A DNA stretch of 44,520 nt from Cellulomonas sp. (GCA_012927595.1 JABBOW010000149.1:1-44520), one strand, 5' to 3'. Shown: positions 1 to 8,363, counted from the first letter of the stretch. The notes: generated from the letters alone by a model not told the origin. Program-made: numbers and translations.

Positions 1-1427
1 GCCGCGACGAGGTCTCCGCCGGGCGCTCGCACGTCGACCCCGAGCATGGCGACGATCTCGGCGGCGCGGTCGGGGCCGACGACATCGGAGGCATCCAGGA
101 GCGCGCGCGCCAGCCTCGGGTCAGCCGCGATCCCTGCGATCCGCCGGCCGCGCTCGGTGACCCGGCCGTCCGCGTCCAGCGCGCCGATCCCGAAAAGCGT
201 GCTGCGCGCTGCCGCGAGCGCGGCCTCGGGCGGGGGGTCCATGAGCGCGAGGCCCGTACCGTCCGGACTCCCCCAGCACGCGAGGTCGAGCGCGAAGGCC
301 GTGAGGTCGGCCGTCCTGATCTCGGGCTCGGGATGCTCGCGCAGGCGCGCGTGCTCGGCGAGCGACCAGCAGCGGTAGACCGCCCCGGGCCCCTCGCGCC
401 CGGCGCGACCCGCGCGCTGGTCGGCGGCCGCCCGGCTCACCCCGACGGTGACGAGTCCCGCAAGACCGCGCCGGTGATCGGTGCGCGGCTCGCGTGAGAA
501 CCCGGCGTCGACGACGACCCTGACCCCGGGAACGGTCAGGGACGACTCGGCCACGGCGGTCGACACGACTACCCGGCGCCGCAGGCCGGGCGTGAGCGCG
601 AGGTCTTGTTCCCGGTGGGACAGGCGTCCGTGCAGCGGGCGGACATCCGCATCGATCCCGGCGAGCCGTCGCACCACGCCGTTGACCTCTCCTACGCCCG
701 GCAGGAACACAAGGATGTCGCCGGGGCTCTCGGCCAGTGCCCTGCGCGTGCACGCAGCCACATGGTCGAGGAAACCCGGGGTGACTCCGCGCTCGTCCGT
801 CCGCACGACCCGAGCAGGCGGCGGGCACCACACGTGCGCCACAGGGTGGAGGGCGCCCGGGACCGCGACCACGGGCGCAGGGTCGGCCCCGCCGAGCAGG
901 TCGGCGGTGCGCTCCGCCTCGAGGGTGGCAGACATCGCGACTAGCGTCAGGTCAGGACGCAGGTGGGTGCGCACGTCCACCAGGAGCGCGAGCGCGAGAT
1001 CGCCGTCGAGCGCTCGCTCGTGGCACTCGTCGAGCACGACGGCGTCCACGCCCGGGAGGTCGGGGTCGCGCTGCAGCCGGCGCAGCAGGACGCCGGTCGT
1101 CACGATCTCGATCTGCGTAGCTCGGCTGCTGCGGTGCTCGCCCCGCACCACGTACCCCACGCTCTCCCCCACCGGCTCGCCGAGCAGCTGCGCAAGCCTC
1201 CGCGCGGCGGCGCGCACGGCGATGCGCCGCGGCTGGGTCACGACGACGCGCCCCTCGACGAGCGCCGCAAGCGCGGGCGGCACCATCGTCGTCTTGCCGG
1301 TACCCGGCGGAGCCTGCACGACCGCGAGCCCCCGCGCACCGATCGCGGCGGTGAGCGCCGGCAGCCCTGCGAGCACCGGAAGGTCGGGTGGGGCAGCCAG
1401 CAGCCTGCGGATCGCGTCGTTGGCCAC
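1..1427 (-). CDS. hrpB: ATP-dependent RNA helicase HrpB, 5' part (runs off left edge)
   Basis: DEAH-box helicase of the HrpB type; the first ~475 residues are in the window and the C-terminus lies beyond the left edge (family members are usually 800-850 residues). Visible in order: Walker A VVQAPPGTGKTT near residue 45, the DEAH-like motif LDECHER, motif III AMSATLEA, motif IV/V region (ILVFLPG, VVVSTAVAESSLTVPGV), motif VI DQRAGRAGR, and the HrpB-typical ERGRRIAGIAADPRLARALL. The start is the GTG at 1427, just before ANDAIRRLL. The reading frame is open to the edge with no stop. HrpB is distinguished from HrpA by the short N-terminus that opens almost directly with the Walker A domain. In bacteria its role is poorly defined (presumed RNA remodelling). 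It is divergent from the mutarotase gene at 1551. Confidence 0.9.
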   Translation of the reverse strand, partial: MANDAIRRLLAAPPDLPVLAGLPALTAAIGARGLAVVQAPPGTGKTTMVPPALAALVEGRVVVTQPRRIAVRAAARRLAQLLGEPVGESVGYVVRGEHRSSRATQIEIVTTGVLLRRLQRDPDLPGVDAVVLDECHERALDGDLALALLVDVRTHLRPDLTLVAMSATLEAERTADLLGGADPAPVVAVPGALHPVAHVWCPPPARVVRTDERGVTPGFLDHVAACTRRALAESPGDILVFLPGVGEVNGVVRRLAGIDADVRPLHGRLSHREQDLALTPGLRRRVVVSTAVAESSLTVPGVRVVVDAGFSREPRTDHRRGLAGLVTVGVSRAAADQRAGRAGREGPGAVYRCWSLAEHARLREHPEPEIRTADLTAFALDLACWGSPDGTGLALMDPPPEAALAAARSTLFGIGALDADGRVTERGRRIAGIAADPRLARALLDASDVVGPDRAAEIVAMLGVDVRAPGGDLVA

Positions 1428-1550
1428 ACCTGAAGTGTGCCCGCCTCACGAAGGTCCGAGCGACGACGTGCGCCGAGGCTGCCGCAAGGGGACCCTGGAG
1501 CCGGCGCCCGATCCGGGGTGACCTGCGATCGGAACACCATCGGAGACGAC

Positions 1551-2441
1551 ATGTCAACCCTGCCCCCCAGCGTGCGCCTCGAGACCGGTCGGGGCGGGCT
1601 GCCTGTGCTGCGCGTGAGCGCACTCGCAGCGACTGCGGAGATCTACCTTCACGGTGCCCACGTGACGAGCTGGGTGCCGATGGGGCAGCGGCCCGTGGTG
1701 TGGCTCAGCGCCGCGAGCCGCTTCGACGCGGACTCGGCGATTCGGGGAGGCGTGCCGATCTGCTTCCCGTGGTTCGGCGCTCGCGCCGGTCACCCCGAGG
1801 GCCCGCAGCACGGCTTCGCCCGCCTGTCCCACTGGGAGCTCGTCGACACCCGCGACCAGGGTGACGAGGTCGTCGTCCAGCTCCGCCTCACCGACAGCGA
1901 GGCGACCCGGGCGTCCGACTGGCCGTACATGTTCGCCGCGACGTTCACCGTCGTGGTCGGCGCGCAGCTGTCGATGACGCTCGAGGTCATGAACCGCGAC
2001 ACCACGGAGTTCACGTTCGAGGAGGCGCTGCACACGTACCTCGCCGTCGGCGACGTCCGCGCCACCGAGGTCAGCGGCCTCGAGGGGACGCCGTATGTCG
2101 ATCGTCCGACGGGCCCGGATCCGGTCCCGGGCGAGCCCGGAACGGCGCGCTTCACGGATCTCACCGACCGCATCTACCTCGCGACGGCTGCGCGGACGAC
2201 GGTGCGCGACGTGGCGGGCGGGCGCGCGATCGGCATCAGCAAGGACGGGTCGGACAGCACGGTCGTCTGGAACCCGTGGGTCGACAACGCCCGGGCGATG
2301 GCCGACTTCGGCGACGACGAGTGGACCGGGATGATCTGCGTCGAGACCTGCAACGTGCGCGACGACAGCGTGCTGCTCGAGCCCGACCAGAGCCACAGCA
2401 TGACCGCACGCCTGGAGGTCAGTGCGCTGTCGACCCCGTGA
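1551..2441 (+). CDS. D-hexose-6-phosphate mutarotase (aldose 1-epimerase-like, YeaD family)
   Basis: A 296-residue galactose-mutarotase-fold protein of the YeaD/hexose-6-phosphate mutarotase type, expected to interconvert alpha and beta anomers of glucose-6-phosphate in the cytoplasm. Seen: the family signature RGGVPICFPWFG (65-76), the catalytic-type histidine in PQHGFARLSHWEL (His87), and the C-terminal catalytic-type glutamate in MICVETCN (Glu265). Length fits the family (~270-300). The ATG at 1551 is chosen over the upstream in-frame ATG at 1437 because homology starts here and a GGAGA site lies 7-9 nt upstream; the upstream extension is low-complexity and overlaps the hrpB promoter region. 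The 3' end overlaps the convergent DinB-like gene by 23 bp. Confidence 0.88.
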   Translation: MSTLPPSVRLETGRGGLPVLRVSALAATAEIYLHGAHVTSWVPMGQRPVVWLSAASRFDADSAIRGGVPICFPWFGARAGHPEGPQHGFARLSHWELVDTRDQGDEVVVQLRLTDSEATRASDWPYMFAATFTVVVGAQLSMTLEVMNRDTTEFTFEEALHTYLAVGDVRATEVSGLEGTPYVDRPTGPDPVPGEPGTARFTDLTDRIYLATAARTTVRDVAGGRAIGISKDGSDSTVVWNPWVDNARAMADFGDDEWTGMICVETCNVRDDSVLLEPDQSHSMTARLEVSALSTP

Positions 2442-2937
2442 CGAGTCCGCGCACGTACGCCGCCTGGCCCGCATGCTGCAGGTCGTCCGCGATCACGCTG
2501 ACGAGCCGCATCCCGAGCGTGACCGGCGGGTCCCACCGCACGTCGACGATGCGCCCGAGGTCCTCGTCCACGAGCTGTCCGACGAGCGCGACGGTCCGCT
2601 CGTGGACCGCCTGGTGGTAGCCGGTGAGGAGCTCCCCCGACGAGACGCGCACGCCCGCGACCGCGTCGGACGTGTGCCCGTAGCCGGTGTCCGCTGGGCC
2701 CAACGGCAACCCGAACCGGTCGTACCACCCCGCGGTTGTCCAGATCTGCTCGGTGCCGAACGCGTCCGCGACGTGGTCGTCCTGCACGCGCGTGAGGTGC
2801 CACACGAGCCACGCGACACAGTTCCCCCGACCTTCCGGGCGCACCACGAGCTGCTCGGGCGAGAGGCCGCTGACAGCCGCCTCCACCACATCACGGATAC
2901 GACCGAACGCATCTACCAGAACCTCAGCCGATGTCAT
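2419..2937 (-). CDS. DinB-like / DUF664 family protein
   Basis: A 172-residue four-helix-bundle protein of the DinB/YfiT superfamily (DUF664 branch in Actinobacteria, related to mycothiol- and bacillithiol-dependent transferases). The metal-ligand pattern is visible as two histidines in WLVWHLTRVQDDH and a third in DDLQHAGQAAYVRG near the C-terminus. The repeated phrase SPEQLVVRPEG...NCVAWLVWHLTR is typical. The ATG at 2937 has a clear AAGGGG ribosome site; the longer frame back to 3030 would add an unrelated Arg-rich segment. The substrate cannot be read from sequence; a thiol-dependent detoxification reaction is the family-based guess. Convergent with, and slightly overlapping, the mutarotase gene. 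Confidence 0.8.
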   Translation of the reverse strand: MTSAEVLVDAFGRIRDVVEAAVSGLSPEQLVVRPEGRGNCVAWLVWHLTRVQDDHVADAFGTEQIWTTAGWYDRFGLPLGPADTGYGHTSDAVAGVRVSSGELLTGYHQAVHERTVALVGQLVDEDLGRIVDVRWDPPVTLGMRLVSVIADDLQHAGQAAYVRGLVTGSTAH

Positions 2938-2986
2938 GACGACCCCTTCGTGTGCACGGCGCGGACAGCAGCACGCTAGTCCGTGC

Positions 2987-3023
2987 GTCGCGGTCGAGGG
3001 TCGCGGTCGATGGTCGCGGTCAC
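2987..3023. repeat. Three tandem 13-bp direct repeats in a divergent intergenic region
   Basis: GTCGCGGTCGAGG, GTCGCGGTCGATG and GTCGCGGTCAC follow one another with a 13-bp period between the divergent DinB-like and NRAMP-like genes. They could be binding sites for a regulator of either gene or a simple slippage expansion; nothing else in the interval decides between these. Confidence 0.6.
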
Positions 3024-3112
3024 CCAGCACCGTGCGCTTCGACTCACTGGCTCCAGATCCCGCCGGTAGCGTCCCGACCCACTGAGATGTCGCATCTGAC
3101 CGAAGGAGTCCC

Positions 3113-4441
3113 GTGGCAGCGACAACGTCCGACCCCGCAACCGAAGAGACTCATCGATCACCGGCCACGCGTTTCTTCGACGTTCTCGGACCGGGGCTCG
3201 TCACCGGCGCCTCGGACGACGACCCGGCCGGCGTGGCGACCTATGCTCAGGCCGGCGCCACGTTCGGCAACGGCATGCTCTGGACTGTTCCGGTCACGCT
3301 TCCGCTCTTGATCGCCGTGCAGGAGATCTGCGACCGCACCGCCCTCGCCACGCGCAAGAGTCTCGGCGCCCTCGCGCGGGCGAAGTTCGGGACGAAGGGC
3401 ATGGCGGTCACCGTGCTGCTCGTCATCGCCCTGATCGGTGCCAACACGCTCAACCTCGCGGCCGACCTGATGGCGATCGGACAGGGGATGGCGCCGCTGC
3501 ACGCCGGGCCGGCTCCGCTCTGGGCGGCGCTGGCGGGTGGCGGCATCGCCCTCACCGTGACGCTGGGCTCCTTCGCGACCATCGAACGGGTCTTCAAGTG
3601 GCTATGCATGGCGCTCCTGGCCTACGTCGTGGTGCTCTTCGCGGTCCAGGTCGACTGGGCCGACGTCGTGCGGGGCCTGACCGGGCAGCGCTTCGAGCTC
3701 AAGCCTGCCTATCTTTCGCTCGTCGTGGCTGTGCTGGGGACGAGCATCTCCCCCTACCTGTTCTTCCGGCAGAGCGCTCACCGCATCGAAGAGCTGCGCG
3801 CGGAGGACCTTGCGGGGGATGACGCCCCGGCACTCCACCACCGCGGCCCGCACGGCGCGCGCCGCAAGCTCCGCAACAGCCGCATCGACGTCGTGGTGGG
3901 GATGTTGTTCTCGGTGATCGTGATGTTCGCGATCATGGCCGCGACGGCGGCGACCCTCGGGGTCCAGGGCAAGACCATCAGCACTGCGGCCGATGCCGCA
4001 CGGGCCCTCGAGCCGATCGCCGGGACCTCCTCGGGCTACCTCTTCGCTGCCGGGTTCGTCGGCTCCGGGATCCTCGCCGTGCCGATCCTCGCGGCCTCCG
4101 GGTCCGCCGGACTCGCGGGTCTCCTCGACAAGCCGTGGGGGCTCGACCACAGCCCGCGCCGCGCGCCCGTCTTCTATGCGCTGCTCCTGGTCGGCATGGT
4201 GGGCGGGACCCTCCTGAGCGTCGTCGAGTCGAACCCGATCGGGCTGCTCGTGCTCAGCGCTGTGGTCAACGGGATCGCTGCCGGGCCGTTCCTCGTCGTC
4301 GTGATGCTCATCTCCCGGGACCGTCAGCTGATGGGCAGGTACCGCAACGGCAAGCTCGCGGCGACGCTCGGCTGGACGACGACGGCGCTGATGCTGGTCG
4401 CCGGCGCCGTCGGCCTCTGGCTGACCCTCACGGGCAGCTGA
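3113..4441 (+). CDS. NRAMP-family divalent metal transporter with divergent metal-site motifs
   Basis: A 442-residue integral membrane protein with about eleven hydrophobic helices and the NRAMP fold opening LGPGLVTGASDDDPAGVATY. Canonical Mn/Fe NRAMPs have DPGN in TM1 and an A/MPH-type motif in TM6. Here TM1 reads DPAG and the TM6 equivalent reads GTSISPYLFFRQSAHR, so the TM1 Asn and the TM6 Met of the soft-metal site are not evident. Such variants belong to the NRAMP-related branch whose substrate range (Mn, Fe or Mg) cannot be told from sequence alone. GTG start at 3113 with GAAGGAG upstream. A polar, His-rich cytoplasmic loop (DDAPALHHRGPHGARRKLRNSR, about 240-260) separates the halves. 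It appears monocistronic. Confidence 0.88.
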   Translation: MAATTSDPATEETHRSPATRFFDVLGPGLVTGASDDDPAGVATYAQAGATFGNGMLWTVPVTLPLLIAVQEICDRTALATRKSLGALARAKFGTKGMAVTVLLVIALIGANTLNLAADLMAIGQGMAPLHAGPAPLWAALAGGGIALTVTLGSFATIERVFKWLCMALLAYVVVLFAVQVDWADVVRGLTGQRFELKPAYLSLVVAVLGTSISPYLFFRQSAHRIEELRAEDLAGDDAPALHHRGPHGARRKLRNSRIDVVVGMLFSVIVMFAIMAATAATLGVQGKTISTAADAARALEPIAGTSSGYLFAAGFVGSGILAVPILAASGSAGLAGLLDKPWGLDHSPRRAPVFYALLLVGMVGGTLLSVVESNPIGLLVLSAVVNGIAAGPFLVVVMLISRDRQLMGRYRNGKLAATLGWTTTALMLVAGAVGLWLTLTGS

Positions 4442-4533
4442 CCGGAGGTGCGGGGCAACCCCGCTCGCCGGGCATACCCTCTCGATGGCCCCGCCATGGT
4501 CGCGAGGTCCCGGCCCGACGTGGGAGAGCACAG

Positions 4534-5352
4534 ATGTCCGAACGCACGATCGTCATCACCGGTGCGAGCGACGGGATCGGGGCGGCGGCCGCGCGCGAGC
4601 TGACCCGCGCCGGGGACCGTGTCGTCGTCGTCGGTCGCTCCCCGGAGAAGACTCGCGCCGTGGCGTCCGAGCTCGGCGCCGAGGCGTTCCAGGCCGACTT
4701 CGCCCGACTCGACGACGTCCGCGCGCTGGCCGACCGGTTGCTCGAGGCGTACCCCCGCATCGACGTCCTCGCCAACAACGCCGGCGGCATCATGGGCGCT
4801 CGCGCGGAGACCGTCGACGGTCACGAGAAGACCTTCCAGGTCAACCACCTCGCGCCGTTCCTGCTGACCACCCTGCTCCTCGACCGTCTGATCGAGTCGA
4901 ACGCGCGCGTCATCACCACCTCGAGCGTGGCCAACTCGACCTTCGGGCACCTCGAGATCGACGACCTCGACGCTCACGGGAAGTACTCGCCGAACAAGGC
5001 GTACGGCGACTCGAAGCTCGCCAACATCCTGTTCACCAAGGAGCTGCACACGCGCTACGCGGCCCGCGGGATCACCACGGCCTCGTTCCACCCTGGCGGC
5101 GTCGCGACCAATTTCGCGGCCGACTCGACCAGCCCGATGCGGTTCATCTACAACACCGTGCTCCGCCGCGTCCTCATCTCGCCTGAGAATGGCGCGGACA
5201 CGTTGGTCTGGCTCGCGACGGCGGAGCCGGGCACGGACTGGGTCTCCGGGGAGTACTACGTCAAGCGCAAGATCGCCAAGGCGAACGCGCAGGCGTACGA
5301 CGCAGACCTGGCCCGCGAGCTGTGGGACCGCAGCGCCGCGACGGTCGGCTAG
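4534..5352 (+). CDS. Short-chain dehydrogenase/reductase (SDR), retinol-dehydrogenase-like
   Basis: A 272-residue classical SDR with Rossmann motif TGASDGIG at the N-terminus, the NNAGG motif, the Ser of TTSSVANS and the catalytic Tyr/Lys in KAYGDSKLANILF. The internal phrase KYSPNKAYGDSKLAN and the HPGGVATNF segment are typical of the retinol-dehydrogenase/WWOX-like subgroup often annotated as SDR family NAD(P)-dependent oxidoreductase. ATG 4534 follows a GGGAGAG site; the frame stays open far upstream but without homology. Substrate unknown. Its TAG stop lies in the sequence GCTAGC, and the convergent SDR at 5349-6080 terminates in the same hexamer, so the two stop codons overlap. Confidence 0.85.
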   Translation: MSERTIVITGASDGIGAAAARELTRAGDRVVVVGRSPEKTRAVASELGAEAFQADFARLDDVRALADRLLEAYPRIDVLANNAGGIMGARAETVDGHEKTFQVNHLAPFLLTTLLLDRLIESNARVITTSSVANSTFGHLEIDDLDAHGKYSPNKAYGDSKLANILFTKELHTRYAARGITTASFHPGGVATNFAADSTSPMRFIYNTVLRRVLISPENGADTLVWLATAEPGTDWVSGEYYVKRKIAKANAQAYDADLARELWDRSAATVG

Positions 5353-6080
5353 CTGCCCTGCCCCATGCTCCACAACGTCCAGATGGCTGTCCGCATCGCG
5401 CGCGGTTGGTGCAGCGTCGCGACGATGGCGCTCGCCACGTCCTCGGGAGTCAGCCACTCGGCGGACTCCGGGTCATCCTCTATGCGTCCCGCGCCGACCG
5501 CGAACTCGGTCGCGGTCCCGGCCGGGCAGATCAGAGTGACGCGGATCCCCTGCTCGCGCAGCTCGCGGTCGAGCGCGCCCGCGAGGCCCACCTGCGCGTG
5601 CTTGGTGCCGGCGTAGACCGCCTCGTCGGCGCCCCCGCGGAACCCCGCGACGCTCGACACGATCACGACGTCGCCGCCGTTCCCCGCGAGCAGGGCGGGC
5701 AGAGCCGCGCGCACCATCCACACAGTGCCCGCGTAGTTGGTGTCCATCATCGTCGCGAGGTCCTCGTCGCTGTGGTCGAGGATCCCGCCGTACATCCCGA
5801 TGCCCGCGTTCGCGACGACCGAGTCGAGCCGGCCCCACCGGTCGATCGCTGCGGCGACGAGCCGGGCGTTGTCGGCGGGCACGCGAACGTCCATCGGGAC
5901 GCCGACGGCGTGGTCCGCGCCTAGCTCGGCGACCAGTGCGTCGAGCCGCTCAACCCGACGTCCCCCCAGTGCGACCCGGGCGCCGTCGGCGACCAGGAGC
6001 CGGGCGGTCTCACGCCCGATGCCTGCGGTGGCGCCGGTGAGCGCAACGACGGTTCCAGTGAGGGCACGGGTGGTCGGCAT
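5349..6080 (-). CDS. Short-chain dehydrogenase/reductase (clavulanate-dehydrogenase-like SDR)
   Basis: A 243-residue classical SDR. It has the cofactor loop TGATAGIG, an NAG motif (VVANAGIG), the catalytic Ser in VIVSSVAGFRG, and Tyr-x3-Lys in AVYAGTKHAQVGL. The acidic/basic pattern after strand 2 (LGGRRVERLDAL) suggests NADP(H). Start ATG 6080 has AGGAGAT seven bases upstream. It converges on the unrelated SDR at 4534-5352, and the two overlap by four bases. No substrate can be assigned. Confidence 0.85.
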   Translation of the reverse strand: MPTTRALTGTVVALTGATAGIGRETARLLVADGARVALGGRRVERLDALVAELGADHAVGVPMDVRVPADNARLVAAAIDRWGRLDSVVANAGIGMYGGILDHSDEDLATMMDTNYAGTVWMVRAALPALLAGNGGDVVIVSSVAGFRGGADEAVYAGTKHAQVGLAGALDRELREQGIRVTLICPAGTATEFAVGAGRIEDDPESAEWLTPEDVASAIVATLHQPRAMRTAIWTLWSMGQGS

Positions 6081-6159
6081 GAGGATCTCCTGACGGCGAG
6101 TGGGCGACGGACGAGCGTGCGTCCCAACCTATTCCACCGTCGGTCCGGACAGGTTCCGC

Positions 6160-6402
6160 CTTTCCCCTGCGATCTGCTCGGCGGCCCAGGGTCGCTCGTC
6201 GGGTCGAGGTACCGCCCGCCGCGCGGCGCGGCACGCCCGTCCGACGCGATGTCATACACCAGTGGTGCCCCGACGGGACGTTGAGGTCCCGGACCTCCCG
6301 CTCGTCGAGGTCGTCGATCAGCGTGCACACGGCCCGCAGCGAGTTGCCGTGCGCGACGACGACCTTTCCGCCGCGGCGGAGCACCGGCACGCTGTCGGCC
6401 CA
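6160..6402 (-). pseudogene. gpmA: Remnant of 2,3-bisphosphoglycerate-dependent phosphoglycerate mutase (3' end only)
   Basis: Reading leftward from ~6402, the translation DSVPVLRRGGKVVVAHGNSLRA...REVRDLNVPSG matches the C-terminal third of GpmA-type mutases (family form ...GKTVLVAAHGNSLRALVK...LNIPTGIPLVY). At about 6266 the frame is lost by one missing base: P-S-G is followed in the next frame by APLVYDIASDG and GGRYLDP, the expected continuation. A further frame change after LDP gives a degenerate tail. The N-terminal two thirds, including the phosphohistidine RHG motif, are absent, so this is a dead 3' fragment. A functional copy presumably lies elsewhere in the genome. Confidence 0.85.
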
Positions 6403-6436
6403 CCCGGCCCGACCCGGGCGCACGACAACCCGGGCA

Positions 6437-6468
6437 CCGGGCCAGGCCGGGCCGGGCCGGGCCGGGCC
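6437..6468. repeat. GGGCC pentanucleotide repeat
   Basis: A run of CCGGGCCAGGCCGGGCCGGG-type units separates the crcB stop codon from the gpmA remnant. It can fold on itself in either strand and could act as an intrinsic stop for crcB transcription, but no T-tract follows. Confidence 0.6.
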
Positions 6469-6469
6469 G

Positions 6470-6841
6470 TCATGCGACCAGCCACATCACGAGGATCCCC
6501 AGCGCGGCCGCGCCGACGGCCAGAAGAAGCGTGCCGAGCGCGTTGGCGACTGCTCGGCGGTAGTCACCCTGCTGCGCCAGACGGACGGTCTCGACCATCG
6601 CGGTCGAAAAGGTCGTGTACCCGCCGCAGAAGCCGACCGCCGCGACCACATAGACGGTCGTCCCCAGGGAGTGGTAGGCCGACGCGCCCGCCAGGAGCCC
6701 GAGGAGCGCCGAGCCCGAGACGTTGATCAGGACCGTCGCGAGCGGGAACACCCGGCTCCGGCGGCCACGGATCAGCCCGTCGACGACGAACCGGGTTGCC
6801 GCACCGAGACCGCCGAGCAGCGCCACGAGGAGCAGGGTCAT
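6470..6841 (-). CDS. crcB: Fluoride ion channel CrcB/Fluc, second subunit
   Basis: A 123-residue four-helix membrane protein of the Fluc family, which exports fluoride passively. Visible signatures: GGLGAATRFVVDGLI in helix 1, the pore asparagine in TVLINVSGSALLGLL, and the phenylalanine-box region GFCGGYTTFSTAMVE. The ATG at 6841 overlaps the stop of the upstream paralogue (ATGA), so the two are translationally coupled. Actinobacteria and Firmicutes often carry tandem crcB genes whose products form heterodimers in antiparallel orientation, which fits here. The frame extends further upstream to 6952, but that part overlaps the coding end of the first crcB and has no family similarity. Confidence 0.92.
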   Translation of the reverse strand: MTLLLVALLGGLGAATRFVVDGLIRGRRSRVFPLATVLINVSGSALLGLLAGASAYHSLGTTVYVVAAVGFCGGYTTFSTAMVETVRLAQQGDYRRAVANALGTLLLAVGAAALGILVMWLVA

Positions 6842-7302
6842 CTTGCCCCCTGGGACACCGGTCGGTCGGCGCTGTCGCGGCCCCGCGCCCCACGTCGCTT
6901 GTCGTGCCGTGCCGCCACCGCGACGCCGAGCAGGCACGCGAGCAGCCCGCACGTGAGGCTCGCCACCGCGTACGACGCCGCGGTGAGCACCTGATCGTGG
7001 GCGAGCAGCCGTTCGAGCTCGAGCGCAAGGCTGCTGAAGGTCGTGAACCCGCCCAGGACACCGGTGCCGACCCCGAGGCGCACCGCGCGACCCCGGGGGC
7101 TCTCGCCGCCGCGCCGCAGGAGCGCCTCGAGCAGCGCGCCGAGCAGGAACGATCCGAGCACGTTGGCCGCGAGGGTCGGGACCGGCCAGCCGCCGTGGCT
7201 GGGCAGCGCCTCGCTCAGGAGGTAGCGGCCGGTGGTGCCGACCATGCCGCCGAGCGCGACCAGCGCGACGAGCCGGCCGTCCAGCCGATGAGCCGGCCTC
7301 AT
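6838..7302 (-). CDS. crcB: Fluoride ion channel CrcB/Fluc, first subunit
   Basis: A 154-residue Fluc protein with GGMVGTTGRYLLSEALP, the pore segment TLAANVLGSFLLGALL (Asn ligand) and GVLGGFTTFSSLALE. The C-terminal ~25 residues are Arg-rich and cytoplasmic. ATG 7302 is chosen because homology begins at once and a CCGGAG site precedes it; the 28-residue upstream extension is unlike the family. It is the promoter-proximal gene of a two-gene operon with the paralogue at 6470-6841 (4-bp overlap). No fluoride-riboswitch consensus is visible in the ~120 nt upstream. Confidence 0.92.
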   Translation of the reverse strand: MRPAHRLDGRLVALVALGGMVGTTGRYLLSEALPSHGGWPVPTLAANVLGSFLLGALLEALLRRGGESPRGRAVRLGVGTGVLGGFTTFSSLALELERLLAHDQVLTAASYAVASLTCGLLACLLGVAVAARHDKRRGARGRDSADRPVSQGAR

Positions 7303-7552
7303 CCGTCGCTCCGGTGCGATGCGACGCGACCGCGCCAGGCAGCGCGCCGTGTTCTGTTCATCGCACGTCTCCAGCCGCACCGGCACTCCTGGGCGGCGTC
7401 ACTCTACGCCGCCCGGACGTGCCGTCGGGTGCTGCCCGACTCGCGTGCACGCCACCAAACGTCCGTGACCTCTGGTCGCGGATCGTGCGGCTCACCAGCG
7501 CGTATCGTCGATTAGACAGTGCGTCCACTGCACTCAACGGAGAGATCAGATC

Positions 7553-8311
7553 ATGGACACGACCCGTCACCAGGGCAAGGTCGCCATCGTCACGGGGGCC
7601 GCGAACGGCATTGGCCGCGCCACAGTGCTGCGGCTCGCGGGCGAGGGCGCGACCGTCATCGGCTGCGACGTCAATGTCGCGGCGCTGAGCGAGACCGAGC
7701 AGCTGCTGACTGAGGCCGGCAAGACGGCCCAGCTGGTCGTCGCCGACATCAGCCGCCAGGAAGACGTCGACCGCGTGGTCGCGGCGGCAGGTCCCACCAT
7801 CGACATCCTGGCGAACGTCGCCGGGATCATGGACAACTTCGTGCCGCTGGGCGAGCTGGACGACGCCCTCTGGGAGCACGTGATGGGCGTCAACGTCACC
7901 GGCGTGATGCGCCTGACCCGCGCGGTGCTGCCGACGATGGAGGCTGCCGGTCACGGCGCGATCGTCACGGTCGCGTCGAAGGCGTCGCTCGGGGCCGGAG
8001 CGGCTGGAGTCTCGTACACGACGTCCAAGCACGCCGTGATCGGCTTGATCAAGAGCGTCGCCTACTTCTACGGCGGCAAGGGGATCCGGTCCAACGCCGT
8101 GCTCCCCGGCGGCGTCATGACCGCGATCGGGGCCACGTCCAACCCGCTGGTGCCGTGGGCGATGGAACGTGCTCGGCTGTCGATGGCGACCATGCCCCGC
8201 ATCGCCGACCCCGACGAGATCGCGACGGTCATCTCGTGGCTCGCGTCCGACGAGGCGTCCAACGTCAACGGCGCGGTCGTCAGCGCCGACGGCGGCTGGG
8301 CCACGGCCTGA
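7553..8311 (+). CDS. Short-chain dehydrogenase/reductase (FabG-like SDR)
   Basis: A 252-residue classical SDR with TGAANGIG (Rossmann), an Asp at the end of strand 2 (GCDVNVAAL) suggesting NAD(H), NVAGIMD replacing the usual NNAG, a catalytic-type Ser in VTVASKASL, Tyr/Lys in GVSYTTSKHAVIGL, and the C-terminal INGAVVSADGGW-like signature. It resembles 3-oxoacyl-ACP-reductase-like SDRs of unknown substrate. ATG 7553 follows an AACGGAGAG site. It stands alone and is followed by a strong hairpin at 8329-8363. Confidence 0.86.
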   Translation: MDTTRHQGKVAIVTGAANGIGRATVLRLAGEGATVIGCDVNVAALSETEQLLTEAGKTAQLVVADISRQEDVDRVVAAAGPTIDILANVAGIMDNFVPLGELDDALWEHVMGVNVTGVMRLTRAVLPTMEAAGHGAIVTVASKASLGAGAAGVSYTTSKHAVIGLIKSVAYFYGGKGIRSNAVLPGGVMTAIGATSNPLVPWAMERARLSMATMPRIADPDEIATVISWLASDEASNVNGAVVSADGGWATA

Positions 8312-8328
8312 CCCGTCGAGCTGCACAG

Positions 8329-8363
8329 GACGGCGCCGCGACCGAGAGGGACGCGGCGCCGTC
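8329..8363. terminator. Bidirectional hairpin between convergent genes
   Basis: GACGGCGCCGCG and CGCGGCGCCGTC form a perfect 12-bp stem around an 11-nt loop, placed 18 bp after the SDR stop and 40 bp before the end of the convergent VOC gene. No T-run follows, as is common in GC-rich actinobacteria. Confidence 0.75.

Noticed and set aside
481-1521. Long plus-strand frame over hrpB
   Set aside because: Complementary shadow of the helicase: Arg/Ser/Thr-rich, no homology, while the opposite strand carries complete helicase motifs.
7303-7430. Possible fluoride riboswitch upstream of the crcB pair
   Set aside because: The conserved GGNGAUGG...CUGAUG-type core is not present on the minus strand in this interval.
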